DNA from: Trichosphaerium sp. ATCC 40318
Lineage: Eukaryota > Discosea > Flabellinia > Trichosidae
Length of the DNA stretch: 64,000 bases
Direction of reading: 5' to 3'
NCBI GenBank assembly: GCA_038496445.1
Contig: JALMLS010000079.1
Coordinates: 1-64,000, forward strand
The translations under genes and the position numbers were made by a program. Below, in pieces: positions 35,922-48,044 of the stretch (position 1 is its first letter; each line of letters begins with the position of its first letter). The notes below the pieces were generated by a model that worked only from the letters and a program-made list of their open reading frames with translations, was not told the origin of the DNA and did not search any database.

Positions 35922-37762
35922 ATGAGCAAACGAAAGAATACACCTGAAGAGGACGAAGAAGAGCAAGCCATTAAACAATGGCGCGTGCGCAAACTAATAA
36001 AAAAATTGGAACAAGCAAAGGGGTAATTTCATTGTGTAAAGCATTGTGGTGTTGACGCCAAGCGTAGGAATGGTACTTCGATGATTTCTCTTATTATCCC
36101 ACCAAAAGATCAAATTTCACGCTACAGCAAGATGCTTGCCGATGAATTCGGTACTGCGTCTAATATTAAGAGTAGAGTAAACAAATTGTCTGTGCTCAGC
36201 GCTATTACATCGACACAGCAAAAACTTAAGCTCTACCACCGCGTACCAGGTACAACCCTCTTTTCTCGCGAGTATTTCGCAATTTGTTTCAAATTAGCTC
36301 ATTTTTGTAGAAAATGGATTGGTAATATACTCTGGTACCATCGCTATGGATGATGGTAAAGAAAGAAAGGAAACAATCGATTTTGAACCACATAAACCTA
36401 TCAACACTTCGTTGTACCTTTGCGATAACAAATTTCATACCGAGGTACCAGAAATACGCCTATTCAGCTGATTAGAAAAGTCACAATTTTATTTGTACCG
36501 AGTAGTTCCATCCCTCACACTATTTTATAACAAAACGCACCTACTAACGGCTTGTTTCAGCCACTAAAAGAGCTTCTTGAAGCAGACGAAAAATATGGTT
36601 TCATTATCATGGATGGTCAGGGTACTCTATTCGGTACATTGTCTGGTAACACCAAAGCTGTACGTTGTTAAAAAATTCAACAAAAAAGAATTGTTTTTTC
36701 TTTTTTTTTTTTTTTCCTTTTTTTTCTTTACTGACAAGCGTGCGTCCCTAGGTCCTTCAAAAAATCAGCGTTGATTTGCCAAAGAAGCATGGTCGTGGTG
36801 GACAATCTGCTGTGCGTTTCGCCCGTCTTCGTGTAGAGAAAAGACGTAATTACGTCAGAAAAGTGTCCGAGTTGGCCGTTCAACACTTTATTTCCAACGA
36901 CAGAGTGAGTAAAATTTATTTTTTTTCTAACACCTTCTGATCTCTTTCTAAATAGCCAAACGTATCCGGACTAGTACTCGCTGGTCTCGCCGAATTCAAG
37001 AACGTATTGGCAACATCTGATCTTTTAGATGGTCGTCTTAAGGAGGTTATCTTGAAGATTGTTGATTGCAGTTATGGTGGAGAGAACGGTTTCAACCAGG
37101 TACACCTACTCGCGCTCAATTAGTAATTTCCAAGAGACTTATGGATTGGTTTGTAGGCTATTGAACAATCAGCTGATACTCTGAGTAACGTCAAGTTCAT
37201 TGCTGAACAAAAGTTGATTGGCAAGTTCTTTGAAGAGATTGCTAAAGATACAGGTAAAATTTGCTATGGTATCCGCGAAACCATGCTCGCCTTGGAAGCT
37301 GGAGCAAGTACTGTACGCCAGCAAAGCATATACACTTGTTTGCTCACGTTCGTTTAGACTGTCATCATCCACGACAACTTGGAGATGAACCGTTACCAAT
37401 TCAAAGACAGGGAAACTGGTGAGATGGTAGAAAAGTTCTATACCCCAAAACAAGAAGAAAAGGACAAGAACTTTAAAAACAAGGATGGCGTCAACTACGA
37501 CATTGAATCCGTAGAGCCAATTGTCGAGTACTTTGCTGATAACTACAAGCAATGGGGTACTACCTTGCAATTCGTTACCGATCGCTCCCAAGAGGGCGCA
37601 CAATTCGTCCGAGGATTCGGAGGTACGTACCTGTTTTCTATCGACGGGATTTCGGCCTAATATGGTTTTTTTTAAAAAGGTATCGGTGCTCTTCTTCGTT
37701 GGAGAATGAACTTTGACGATTACGAACAAGACGAAGAGGAGGTCTGGGAATGGGATCTTTGA
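35922..37762 (+). CDS. ETF1: Eukaryotic peptide chain release factor 1 (eRF1)
   Basis: Seven or more exons read from ATG 35922 to TGA 37760-37762. All diagnostic motifs are present: [10 protein letters not shown] (NIKS stop-codon recognition), YLCDNKF (YxCxxxF), [14 protein letters not shown] (GGQ, peptide release), [17 protein letters not shown] and the C-terminal [16 protein letters not shown] that contacts eRF3. The N-terminus ([14 protein letters not shown]) is slightly more acidic than usual. It terminates translation at all three stops in the cytosol. The unchanged NIKS and YxCxxxF motifs agree with the use of TAA, TAG and TGA as stops in the window. Length is normal for the family. Confidence 0.97.
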
Positions 37763-38339
37763 CAATATCTATTTGACGTACTCGCCCCAGCCTTAAGCCA
37801 TTATTTCAACTTGTCAATTGTACAAGAGCACCGAGCAAACCGCTCTCAAAAGGCTGGGGAACCTGGAATAGTGGCAGCCATAAATGGTACAAGAATGCAA
37901 AAAACACATTCTTTTTTGTAAATGAGGCAGTACATTTTCTAACTTGTGTTTTCGTCCTTTAGAACACCACGTTCGGCGTTATGTGATAAGTGCACCAATA
38001 ATATCGCAATGAAATCAACTTCCAAACAACTCACAACAAAATAAAAAGCATTTTTTGTCTCAATTTTGAATTCGTTGTTTGGCGTGACCTGATTTAAGCG
38101 ATACAAAACTCGGTCAGAGATACTTTTTTTTGGTGTTCACAAACAAATTAATGTTAGTGCAGTTTTGCTTTTATGGATACCGACCCCACTTGACGAAAAA
38201 ACCATCCCACTTAAACACTGAAACCCTCTAGTACGTAGGTTGCACCTTGTGGTAATCAGTAGCCCCGAAATCATTACACAATTGTTAAAACAAAGGATAT
38301 ACCTTACAGACGCATTTACACATTGTGCAGCCCTCTATC
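37763..38339. other. Intergenic, 577 bases
   Basis: This holds the 3' region of eRF1 and the promoter of the surface-protein gene. Short plus-strand frames here begin at non-ATG codons and show no domain. No structured RNA is recognised. Confidence 0.45.
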
Positions 38340-40835
38340 ATGGTGGTACACGCACATATCCGTTTTTGGATGTGTTTTTATTTTGCGGCCATGTTTTTAC
38401 ACAACGCACACAGTTGCTTAACAGATCCTCGTACGTCAGTTTTTTTTGAAAGTGGTCTAATAGGAGCGAAAATACGATTGTTATTGCATAATGGCGTGAC
38501 AACTCTAATTGGGAAATACTGTACTGACGCTAACTGTAGCAGCGCCTGATGAGGTGGTAGTCTTTGACGACTTCTTAACGAATGGTTTTACAATCGAGGC
38601 AATTGGCGATAGAACGGTGGTACAGTGCGTACTTAATAATAGTTGGACATGTTCTAATACGTCAAAAGGGCCCTCGTCACAAATGATAACACCCAGTGCA
38701 GCGGCACCACTACGTTATCTGTAGATCTAAAACTTAGTACCCCCTGCGGGATACGTGTTGTCTGTCCATTTGTACGTCCACTTCGTTGATTGGCGTAATA
38801 ATTTACCTGATCATGTCTGCTAGGACACCAATTGCATCACAAATGGATCTGTAATAGTATTCAACGTTGGTATTGGAGGTAGCATGTCGTTTAACATATC
38901 TTTGCAAGATAATAGTAGCCTCTATGATGTGTCTATTGGCCCTTTCATGGTTAATACTGCCTCCGAAGTAAAAGTAAGAAAAGCGACAATAGCGGAGGTT
39001 GACTGTTGCTTACAGTACTCGTAGATGATTGAGGTAATAGATGGGAATTTTTCATCGTTCTCTTTGATAGCAATGCAGCCTGGCCGATTGAACATGGATG
39101 ATGTTTTCATTAAAGGAGGTGAGTTATCAACGCGTTGAATGCGATCCTGTAACACGACATTGTAGCTTCACTTCCTGATGTAGTAACACATAAGAGCACG
39201 GCTTGCCCTCAAACAAATGCCACAGGTATGGATGTTGGTTATAACAGTGTTAATTGGTTGTTAATACTCAAGCAGTACTATTCAACTCTGAGCCGACCGC
39301 AGATGTAACTTACTTTGTGGATAATGGTGTGCTAACGTACGTCTTATCATTTTCTGTACCCTCATAAACGAACTGACTCCTGTGAAACACAGTGTACCTT
39401 ACAAGAGTAACGCTTCAAACATATACTGTGGATCGTCGTCAATTTATTGGCAACCAGTCTCACAAGAATCATTGAGAATGGCGTGCAACAACGTACATGC
39501 ATTCTTCAGTTTTGGTTTTTTAATGATTGATCTCTGTACATAGATGTGCATAAGCAATACTTCAATTATCGAGTTCGAAATATACTCTACCCGAGATCTA
39601 GAGATTTTTGTGAAAGTTGACGGAGTTGGTTCAGATAAAACCTTTAATTTAGTCGCCTATAATTGGACCCACGTGAGTTTCTTGGATCGCTCGTTCAATT
39701 TTAACATTTCCACCCTCGTTTCAGATACGATACTCCGCTGCTGATGAGGGTTTGGCATTGAACTCAATGCAAATGTTACTAAGAGTAGGGGATATTCCTA
39801 TTCCCCACCAAGTTTTTTTGGATAACATTGTCGCTACAGGTGCACCATCTACTCTGTTGTACTATTGACTCAAAGATAAGATTTTATTGCCGATGTTCTT
39901 CCACCAACACCTGAACCGACTCCTCAGTCGACAGCTGAACCAACAGCTGAACCAACACCTGAACCGACACCTCAGCCAACAGATGAACCAACAGCTGAAC
40001 CGACAGCTGAACCGACACCTCAGCCAACAGATGAACCAACAGCTGAGCCGACAGTAGCTCCAGTAGGGCCTATTGTTGCGCCCTCAACAGCTCCAGATTC
40101 ATCTCACCAAGTGCTCATCATTACGAACGCAACGTTTGTTGTATCAGAGCCCATAGTGATCGCCGGTGCGTGCCTTTACCTTATGACGTTGTAACGTCTA
40201 AGTATCGCCTAGGTGGCTTGATACTGGACAATAATGCCACCATTGTTTTTAATACTCCTAATACCATCGTTGTATCCGGTTGTCCAGAGTTACGTGGAAG
40301 AATAAATGTTACATTCGCACTAGGAACCAACTCAACAACAGATTTGATACGATGGCTAGGTACTCTTGAACTAACATCTCCTTCTTCTCTGACCTGTACA
40401 CCAAGGTCAAAGTTGCAACGTTAGTAAGCCAGAAACATTCTTTAATGGTGCCAACGACGAATGCGTGAGTGCCACTATAGAACTGAGCAAAGCAGGTATG
40501 TAGTTTGTTACAACCAGAAATTTTTGTTAATATTTGTTCAACAGAAAAGGCACTATCGTTGAGCATACAAGATACTTGCAAAGAAGATTCACAAACGGTC
40601 GTGCGTAAACAGTTTTTAAGAATTTTCCTGTTTAATTCCCGGTTAGATCATTATTGCAGCAGTTGTAGCTTCAATACTTGTTGTAATAGCGATAGGTATA
40701 ATCTTGTTGGTATCGTACAATGTTCGCGTTCAAAATATAGTATTCCCCCACCGTGCAGCTTGGCGTATCCGCCGGTACAGGCAAAAACAGGGTAGAATAG
40801 CCACTATTGAAGAGGTGGAAAATCCAAAACAATAA
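38340..40835 (+). CDS. Type I surface protein with beta-rich ectodomain and PTPEPT stalk
   Basis: ATG 38340 opens a signal peptide (FWMCFYFAAMFLHNAHSC). A GTACGT intron from 38431 to 38539 joins it to APDEVVVFDDFLTNGF. The ectodomain is rich in beta-strand-like segments and N-glycosylation sites (NNSWTCSNTS, NASNIYCGSS, NNATIVF). A Pro/Thr/Glu repeat stalk follows at 39900-40070, then a second beta-rich segment. A transmembrane helix comes next (AAVVASILVVIAIGIILLV), then a basic cytosolic tail ending PKQ at TAA 40833-40835. Its shape suits an adhesin, lectin-like or wall-linked protein. No known family is recognised. Not all of its roughly ten short introns are fixed, in particular one near 38725. 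Confidence 0.7.
39901..40070. repeat. Pro-Thr-Glu tandem repeat
   Basis: Units of CCAACAGCTGAACC / CCGACACCTCAGCC type recur in 12-base steps and encode EPTAEPT and PQPTDEPT blocks. One composite block is repeated twice almost exactly. This is a typical expandable stalk region. Confidence 0.85.
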
Positions 40836-40943
40836 AAAGGTTGATCCACATAAAAAACGGCGTAATAAGATGACTGAGCAAATATTTGCAGCAAGTTACC
40901 AATCGGCTGGTAAAAGTTCATTATGTACAATGCGTTTTGCAGG

Positions 40944-43457
40944 TTATTCACTTGTAAGCGGCCCATTGTCAGAGGGGGTTGCATCAGAAGGCGAAAAATT
41001 GTTTGTGGATTCTGTAGTGTCTGTTGCCGGCTCAGGTTGTGCCTTGCTTACAGTGTCACTGTCTTCTTTTTCTGCAACAGTTGTTGCAGCACCCACAGTT
41101 TTGTCTTCAGGGTTGACAGCAGCAGGAGGTGTTGCAGGCCTTGTAAAAAATCGCATGCCAAAAGAACTAATGCGTTGTCTCACATCTGAAATGAGCTGTT
41201 CAACCTAAACACGTGGTTCGTGTAAGCGTGGATATAAGAGCACGTGAAAATATAAACGCACAGGTTTTGCCTTGGCTTCTTGTGGATCTGGTTGGTTTTG
41301 ATCTTCAACCACATCAGTATCAGGTGGCGTTTGGTTTGAAGCTTTTGCGGCTTGTGCAACCTGTCTATTTTCCAATCTCTCTGATAAATTTTCCCGCCAC
41401 TTACCGACCTGCGTCAGCAAGCTAGAGCCCATCTCACTCACACGACCGACACCCCTACAAACAATTCGTTAAAAAGTTTGTCTGAGTTATTGTTTTTTGG
41501 TTGTTTCTAGCTTACTTTTGTATCTCAGAGTTTACAGTATCTAGTATATCGGCGGTCTCTCCAGCGTTTGGATGACCTGTCATATCGGGGTCACTCGTAG
41601 TTTGGGTAACGTGTTCTCGCCATGTGCTGTAACACTTGGTCTCCATAAACTGAGAAACCTATTATAATAGAATCACCTATTAATTTCTATACCAACACGT
41701 GACTAGTTTCATGTAACTCACCCACAAATTATTGAATTGAGCAGTGTCTTCGTTGATTTCATTTCCTGTCTTGATGAGCGTATTCAATAACGATTTGAGG
41801 TAAAAATGAAAACCGAGTCGGACGTCATCGTGGCTACCTTCAAACTCTAAAGAAACACACTTTTTTAGCAAACAAAGCAAATTGTTTGATGTATTACTAT
41901 TGCCTTTGACGTACCTGCGTTGTGGTTCTCACATTTTGCTATGAGCTTGTCGATAAACACGCGATCTGCTGGCGAACTTTGCGTTACCTAATTCACGTAT
42001 TAGCTAATGATGCAAACACGTGGTGTAAACTCAACATACTTTTGCGAGAAGCGGATCTTTCCACCAAATCTGAATGCCTGGAGGGTCATTGATGACAGTT
42101 ATTATTGCATCCGGACTGAGTATGTTGTTTGGTTTTGCTAGGACTTGATTTGTGGTGCCAACTGTCCACGCTGTCTGTTTCATTATGAAATCAACTTGTT
42201 GCAATGATAGATATGCATTAAAATGTCTACTCTCGTCCAACAGATCAAATGGTAAGCCAAGTTCACTGTCTTTATCTCCTGAGCAGAAAGTTATTCACAC
42301 CAACTTTACGTATGAGAGTAGAAACGGTTGAACGTCAACGTACCCATTTGCACACGTGCTAATTTTTCCATGCAGCCCGGCACCAACGACACCAACGACA
42401 AGAGAGTATCACATACATTTCCAGTAGGGACGCCGTAGTAAATGACCTTTTTCTCCCTTTAATAAAACCAAGAGTGTTAGAAGCACGCCAACACAAACAA
42501 ACAGTAAATTGCGCAAAGTATAAAATGAATTACACTTACAACATGAACAATTTGACAAGTGTCATTGTTGCCCTGCCTGCAGTGCGCAATAAATCTTTTG
42601 TTGTAAGCCCTAAATACAGACGTTTAGCGCAATTGTTCAATTGGTGAGGTGACGCACCAAAGTAGAGCGTGTCAGCAGATAACTGTGCCTTTACATTCAT
42701 TTTCTGGGTTAACCAGGAGTACGCGTCGTTCAATATGCTACGCTTAGAAAAATCACCTACAACAATGACACATGTTTTAGTTAATCGCACAGGGCAGTAA
42801 GGTTTTGATAAAAAAATAGAATTCCTAACCTTGTGTAAAGTACAGTTGGGTACAAGGGTTGAGGACCTCGTATATTGTTCGAAATAGCGGTTTAGTCGCT
42901 AAGATACACACTGATTTTTGGATTGAGGACCGAGAAACGTCAGCTGTTGGTTCACACTTTAGTTGCTAGCAAGGAGTGAGAGTGGGAAGAACTACGTCAC
43001 GTACTGATACATGCATCTGTTGAAAGCATGATACGACAAAAAGACCATTTGTGAGTACACAGAAGCTATCAAGAGGTGTTTGTAATCGAAATTAGTGTAA
43101 TTATCGTACGTGTAATCTTTTTCGAACAAATGCGCCTGTTCAGGTACTGCCGCAAACGCTAGTTCCACGCTAGACGCATTAGAGGCGACCGATAATTATT
43201 TTACCTTATTTTGGCTTTATCCTCTTCTGATAACGTGCAATTCTCGCTCCACCATTCTACATCATTGCCTGTACGAGCAAATTAGCGCCTACTGCAAAAT
43301 TTGTCGCCTAACCTTTCGAGTGATGGAAACTAGAGCCTAATATTAGCGATAAACGCGTGAAAACAGCTTACCCCACAACACATAGTCCTACAATGACATT
43401 TTCAACGTTTGTATCGCTAGCCGACGTAATCGATATCTCACTCGCAGAAAACTCCAT
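40944..43457 (-). CDS. AVL9: AVL9-family DENN-like trafficking protein
   Basis: The start MEFSASEISITSAS at 43455-43457 is followed by VIVGLCVVG, then exons with VEWWSENCTLSEEDKAK. The diagnostic block ILNDAYSWLTQKMN..LYFGASPHQL, LYLGLTTKDLL, EKKVIYYGVPTGNVCDTLLSLVVSLVPG aligns with human AVL9 in its central DENN portion. Further matches include HFNAYLSLQQVDFIM, NPNNILSPDAI and NTLIKTGNEINED. The tail, after about 41450, is low-complexity Ala/Pro/Glu/Thr and ends at 40944-40946. AVL9 acts in late secretory transport at the Golgi, possibly on Rab GTPases. Introns at about 41205-41265, 41665-41720 and 42000-42030 each contain CACGTG. A few upstream exons (42850-43380) are sketchy. Confidence 0.82.
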
Positions 43458-43886
43458 TATGCAACGCTAGTTGGCTACCGGAGAATTCACGTTTATTTTT
43501 CTGCGGGAGTTTTAGAATGTTTTTTGTCGCTTTTTTTTTAAGTGAGAGGTTGACACTGCGCATAGGTGAAAAAGTTCACAAAACGGGTTTTAGTCTAAAG
43601 GTCTTCAACTTGTTGTTAAAAGTACATTGGAGTTGTCTTTTTAGTTGCAACACGTGGCGCCTTCCGGATTAAGGACAAAATTCTCCGAAATGAAAATTCG
43701 CCGATAATTGCTTAGTTTTCACACAAAATTCAAGTTCAACGACCTGACGCACTCAACCCGCGAAAATGGATATAAATACAGCCCAAACGCGCTCTATAGT
43801 GCCCTACAAACCAAGGTAGTACATATTATTAAGATTAGCACCCTAATAACGCACACAGGCAAAAAATAGCCGATTCCCGCAATATT
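43458..43886. promoter_or_regulatory. Divergent promoter, AVL9 / RWP-RK
   Basis: There are 429 bases between divergent starts, with one CACGTG at 43651. No coding signal is seen. Confidence 0.45.
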
Positions 43887-44475
43887 ATGGATTTGTCAAC
43901 AAACGTTGGATCATTTCCACCCATTGCAGTTAGTACAGAGTTCGATTCGAGCCGTACTCAAATATCGTTGAGTTTCGGTGGAGAACGAAGCGCGCCAGTT
44001 GCTCCTATAGGCAAAGGTAATGTCACAGTGACATTTAATTAATTGACACCTAACCTCAAATCTAGAAATAACAGTGCCACTCAGGACCAACAAAAACGGC
44101 GAGGAACACAAAATAATCAGACACGCTGGCGTTAACTACGTTAATGTAAACGAGAAATTGCTGAATTTGCCACAAAAGAAGGCGGCATCGAAGCTCGGTA
44201 TGAAGGCTTCAACGCTCAGTAAACGATGGCAGGAAGCGTCTCGCGGTAGAAAATGGCCATACAGGTAAACAAATTCAAAACTCACAAACGGTTTTCTTTT
44301 TACATGCTCACTAAACATTAGGCTCGTATCAAAACTAGATAAAGAAATTATGACAATCTTGCATAATATACCACCAGATGAGAATCATAAGATGCCAAAA
44401 AACGTTAGCGATGATCTACAGAAGTTGCTGGTTCAGCGCAAGAAGGAGTTATGTCCAGTCGTCATTAGGGTGTGA
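43887..44475 (+). CDS. RWP-RK domain transcription factor
   Basis: Three exons from ATG 43887 give about 160 residues up to TGA 44473-44475. The middle exon shows the RWP-RK motif: LNLPQKKAASKLGMKASTLS, then KRWQEASRGRKWPYR and LVSKLDKEI. The core here is RKWPYR in place of the usual RxWPxR, followed by the basic K..D....I helix. RWP-RK proteins bind DNA and are best known from plant and algal nitrogen response and gamete control, and from amoebae. The N-terminal exon is a short beta-rich segment (FDSSRTQISLSFGG). The gene could continue through further exons in 44476-44829, because AGG|GTGTGA may be a splice donor. The target genes are unknown. Confidence 0.8.
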
Positions 44476-44885
44476 AACATACTCCGTTTACCTCATATAA
44501 TGGACAACCCTCGCGTCTAGCATCTTCTCTCAGCCCTTGGATATCAATTGTGCATCTACTGTGGCGTGACCTTTTTATCTCGCAGAACAATCCCAACTGG
44601 ACGGGCAAACACAACAACACTTTCTCCCTTTGTAAATACCACTCCACTGTAAACTAGAAAAGAATCCCGCAAACCAGTTAAAACAAAAAAAATTCGTTGG
44701 TTTTCGTAACAAAAAACATACAGGTACGTTACTGAAATTGCAAAGGAAATCGGTACGGAGTGTCATGGTTCGAACAAGTTATATTTTGAGAAACACGTGT
44801 TTTTATTGAAAATTATCCAAATTTTGTAGAAAAAGCAATTCTATTTACGCTAACCAATCGCACCACCTACCCCTATACTTTGTGT
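44476..44885. other. Intergenic, with possible extra exons of the RWP-RK gene
   Basis: Two open stretches on the plus strand could be exons: about 44585-44640 after an acceptor CTCGCAG, and 44722-44829 reading VTEIAKEIGTECHG up to TAG. Neither is joined confidently. CACGTG lies at about 44795. Confidence 0.35.
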
Positions 44886-46585
44886 ATGCGCTCGAAAAAG
44901 CGTAAGCGCGAAACACCAGCAGACCAAGAAACAGTTGTTGAAACAATCAATAAAGATAAAAATGACGTTAAAAAGCAGGAGCAGGTTGCTGCATTCTGCT
45001 TAGTGCAAAATATACCGAAAAAACTGAGGTAACACTCAATAAACGAATAAATATATTCACACGCGCTAGAATTCCCGATTTACGCCATTTCTTTACTGAA
45101 TGGATAGAAAGAGAGAAGTTTGAAATATTTCACTACTTGTACCAACAAGAGACGTATAAAGGTAACGCCAGACGCAAAAACAACCAAACAAGCTAATAGA
45201 CGTACCGTTACAGACTTATCGGGCAAACAGCGCAAAGGCGGATGTTGTCTCATTAAATTGAAGCGTAAACGCGACGTCAAGCCGTTTTTAAAGCGATATC
45301 ACGAAAAACCGTGGAGGAACAGAAAAGGAGAGCACGTTGATAATTCTGCATGTATCATACAGTATGTCCTTGATCCAACGGGCAAGGGATCAATTCAAGA
45401 TCCTAAAGGAAAGGTACTCCATTTTCTCGTGATTGACACGTGATAAACTGATACGCGACGTTAACCTCACCTCATTTTTGTAGGTGTCTGGGAAGCTCCC
45501 TGTTGAGTGTTTGTACGCGCCTGTTGGACTCGCTGCTGGAAACGTAGGGACGTCTATGAGGCAAGTCAAAGAGAGCATAGGTACGGGATTGCAACCACTA
45601 CGTGTACTTGTAAATTGAACCAAGTTGTTTAGATGCCTGTATATTACCCACTAGAGCACTAAAGACGCTCGGTATTACTGCAAATTCCTTCGCAGCGGCT
45701 GCTTCTCGGTCACAGACGTACACTACAAACCAAGTAGTGAGCTTTGTTAATATTGTCCAGGCAATTTGAATACGAATGGGACCCTGACGATCCACATGAC
45801 GATCATGATGCTGAAGAGTGGGAACGCTACCAAGCAATTCATGGCGGTGATCTGGACGAAGAAAAAAAGTACAAATGCTTAAATTTAGCTGTTGCCCAAA
45901 GACTAATATTCGCATTCACAGATATACATTTGAGAATCCAGTCGAGCTCAAGTGGGAAAAGGGAGGATCAGGCTTAGTCTTTTATACAGGTACGCTCATG
46001 CGCTTAATTTCGTACAAGAACTGTGACTGAGCTACATCTCTAGACGCGGTTTACTGGAACGCGCAAAAAGGAGATTTTGTCGAACAAACAAGTGACGACT
46101 GGATGGTCTCAGAGTATCATATACACCATGCCAAAAAACCAAAATATAAACCCATGGTAGACGACATGGGTAGAGCATCATATAAAGACATGGGTGGTTT
46201 CGAAAGATACACAAAGGGCATGGGATCCAAGGTACAAATGAGCCCTATGGCATTACGTGGCATGGTACGACTGACACGACCATGCTTTTAGATTTTAAAG
46301 AACTATGGATGGGTAGCTGGTAAAGGACTTGGTCCCAAGTCGAAGGGTCGCACTAAGCCCATCATACCTACACCTAAAAATAATATGCATGGCTTAGGGT
46401 AAGTATACGTTATTTGTTTGTTCACTATTTATGCTCATATCAACTCCTGCAGGTATGTTAAGAAATCACAACAGAAAGAAGAAGATGATCAACAAAGACA
46501 GATGAACGTCCATGGTGACTTTGAAGTAGTCCCTGATGAACAAAGTGACTACATTCGTATTCGGACTGTATACGATTCTAATTGA
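44886..46585 (+). CDS. GPATCH3: GPATCH3-type G-patch protein
   Basis: The start is MRSKKRKRETPADQ at 44886. The N-terminal domain reads FCLVQNIPKKLRIPDLRHFF and FEIFHYLYQQE, as in human GPATCH3. After a basic linker comes KPFLKRYHEKPWR, then LPVECLYAPVG, CILPTRALKTLGIT, EWDPDDPHDDHDAEEWERY and FENPVELKWEKGGSGLVFYT. The G-patch (GMGSKNYGWVAGKGLGPKSKG, MHGLGY) lies near the C-terminus and ends at TGA 46583-46585. G-patch proteins activate DEAH helicases in RNA processing. GPATCH3 itself has been linked to antiviral and developmental signalling in vertebrates, so only the domain-level role carries over. Introns are GTACGG, GTACAC and similar and all join in frame. Confidence 0.88.
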
Positions 46586-46758
46586 ATACTTGAATCGGTG
46601 AAAGAACTCCAAAAAAAATTGTACATTACTCACAAAGCTGTATTGTTTTGAGGTTTTTATTCTTTTTTTTTTACATGTACAAAATGGCACAAGCCGCAGC
46701 AACGCACATCCTAGTGCTGCCTATCCGTCGCCATTCCAAAATAACAACACGTAGGCGT

Positions 46759-47701
46759 TTAGTCTGTTTGTTGTTGCTCGTCAAGGGCACATCGTGTGCG
46801 TGCATTGGCGACTACTGTCTCGTGCCATTTCGTGTCAAGGCTATCTATCCTTTCTTTTGCTTTTGTCTGCATGGCACGTCGCGCCTTGTTTAGATCATCC
46901 AGTGTGTTTTTGCTTTGCTCTTTACGCTTTACCAACCTTGAGGCGTTGGTCAATATAATGGTTTTCACGTGCGTAAAATGAGAGTTGGATTCCAAGACAA
47001 CCAAGGGCGTACCGTTTCTCTACTTGCTGTAGTGTTTTGATGTATTCGATCCATGCATTGGCACCGTATGTGTTAAGTAATTCTAGATTATCTCGCTGGT
47101 TCCTGGTGTGCTCCAATTGGATCTGACCAGCTGCTTGTGCGGCGAGTAGTTCATCAACAGTTGGCTGTTACAAAACGCTGTAAGTACACAATGATAACTA
47201 CCAATAGATAACGCTACCTTTCTAGATTTTGGCCGTTCAATGTGGTCACTAGCTACTGGCGGTTTGATGGCACCTACTGTATACTTGTCACCATGCTGAC
47301 AGACCCTAGTGATTTCTCCATTAACAAAAACACCTTCAGACGTTACAGTTTGGCTAATTTTGTAAAAGACACTAAATTCTACGCGTAGCGAGCATTTGTA
47401 ATTGTTGACACATGCGTACTTTTTCCATTCAGCCTGTAGCGCTTCAGAACCACCAAATGTTGGATTAAAAGTTGGCAATTTTGATAAGTAATCCCTTTTT
47501 ACAGCGCGTTAATAGATTAGAGTGACGCTAGGAGCTAAATTACCTTGAAAATGATACAGCCTCTTCATCTATCATACGTTGTACCTCAAGCTTCTGTTCA
47601 GTGGTATAACCATCCACGTACGATAAAGAATCAATTGTAGACCAATCAGAAAAGAACTCTGGAACCTCATTGCTGTCCGTCACATCCATTGCATCCGACA
47701 T
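46759..47701 (-). CDS. BCAS2: BCAS2/SPF27 component of the Prp19 (NTC) spliceosome complex
   Basis: ATG 47699-47701 opens MSDAMDVTDSNEVPEFF, then IDSLSYVDGYTTEQKLEVQ..IDEEAV. An intron of about 75 bases joins S-R to DYLSKLPTFNPTFGG. The family core is clear: EALQAEWKK, IERPKSRKPTVDELLAAQ, IQLEHTRNQRDNLELLNTYG, ANAWIEYIKTL and a C-terminal coiled coil (NKARRAMQTKAKERIDSLD) to TAA 46759-46761. It scaffolds the Prp19 complex during spliceosome activation. The 47280-47400 block between EWKK and IKPPV has no match in the family and is partly an unspliced 48-base GTACGC...TTTAG intron without a stop. An intron at about 46945-47020 contains CACGTG. Confidence 0.87.
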
Positions 47702-47785
47702 TGCGACGAAAGTATAAGCAGAGATTTTTCGAAAGTAGCAAATAAACGTCAACAGATTTCTGGAGTAAAAAACCTCTTATTCGCC
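47702..47785. promoter_or_regulatory. Divergent promoter, BCAS2 / small membrane protein
   Basis: Only 84 bases separate the divergent start codons, the shortest such gap in the window. Confidence 0.5.
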
Positions 47786-48044
47786 ATGGACGACCGCGAT
47801 AAGCCGGAACCAAAATCATTTTGGCTATTCAATGTATGTGGGCGCATGTGGTTAAGTTTTAGGAGATTATTGATAGACCCAGCAATTATGGCGGCTTCTG
47901 TGGTCATTGGCATCAGCACAGGTATGTATTGTTGCCTTTTAACGCGTTGAACCCACTAACGCTCAAAAAGGTTACGTGATATTTGAAAACTTTGTCCTAC
48001 CTGCAGCAACAGGACAATCACCACCATTTGACGCCTCCAAGTAA
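47786..48044 (+). CDS. Small single-pass membrane protein
   Basis: Two exons join across a GTATGT intron to give about 70 residues: MDDRDKPEPKSFWLF, then LLIDPAIMAASVVIGIST|GYVIFENFVLPAA. A single hydrophobic helix follows a basic RR pair. Size and shape recall accessory complex I subunits such as NDUFA3 (a short N-terminus, one TM and a Pro-containing tail), but identity is not shown. It sits alone between divergent genes, has a firm start and stop and a clean intron, and is therefore likely real. Confidence 0.6.

Noticed and set aside
38521-38539. A 19-base intron GTACTGACGCTAACTGTAG in the surface protein gene
   Set aside because: It would restore the frame, but a canonical GTACGT donor at 38431 with the same acceptor also does so and gives a normal intron length.
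43920-43960. GTTCGATTC, a tRNA T-loop-like string
   Set aside because: It lies in an exon of the RWP-RK gene, and no acceptor stem or anticodon arm can be drawn. No tRNA or rRNA gene was recognised in the window.
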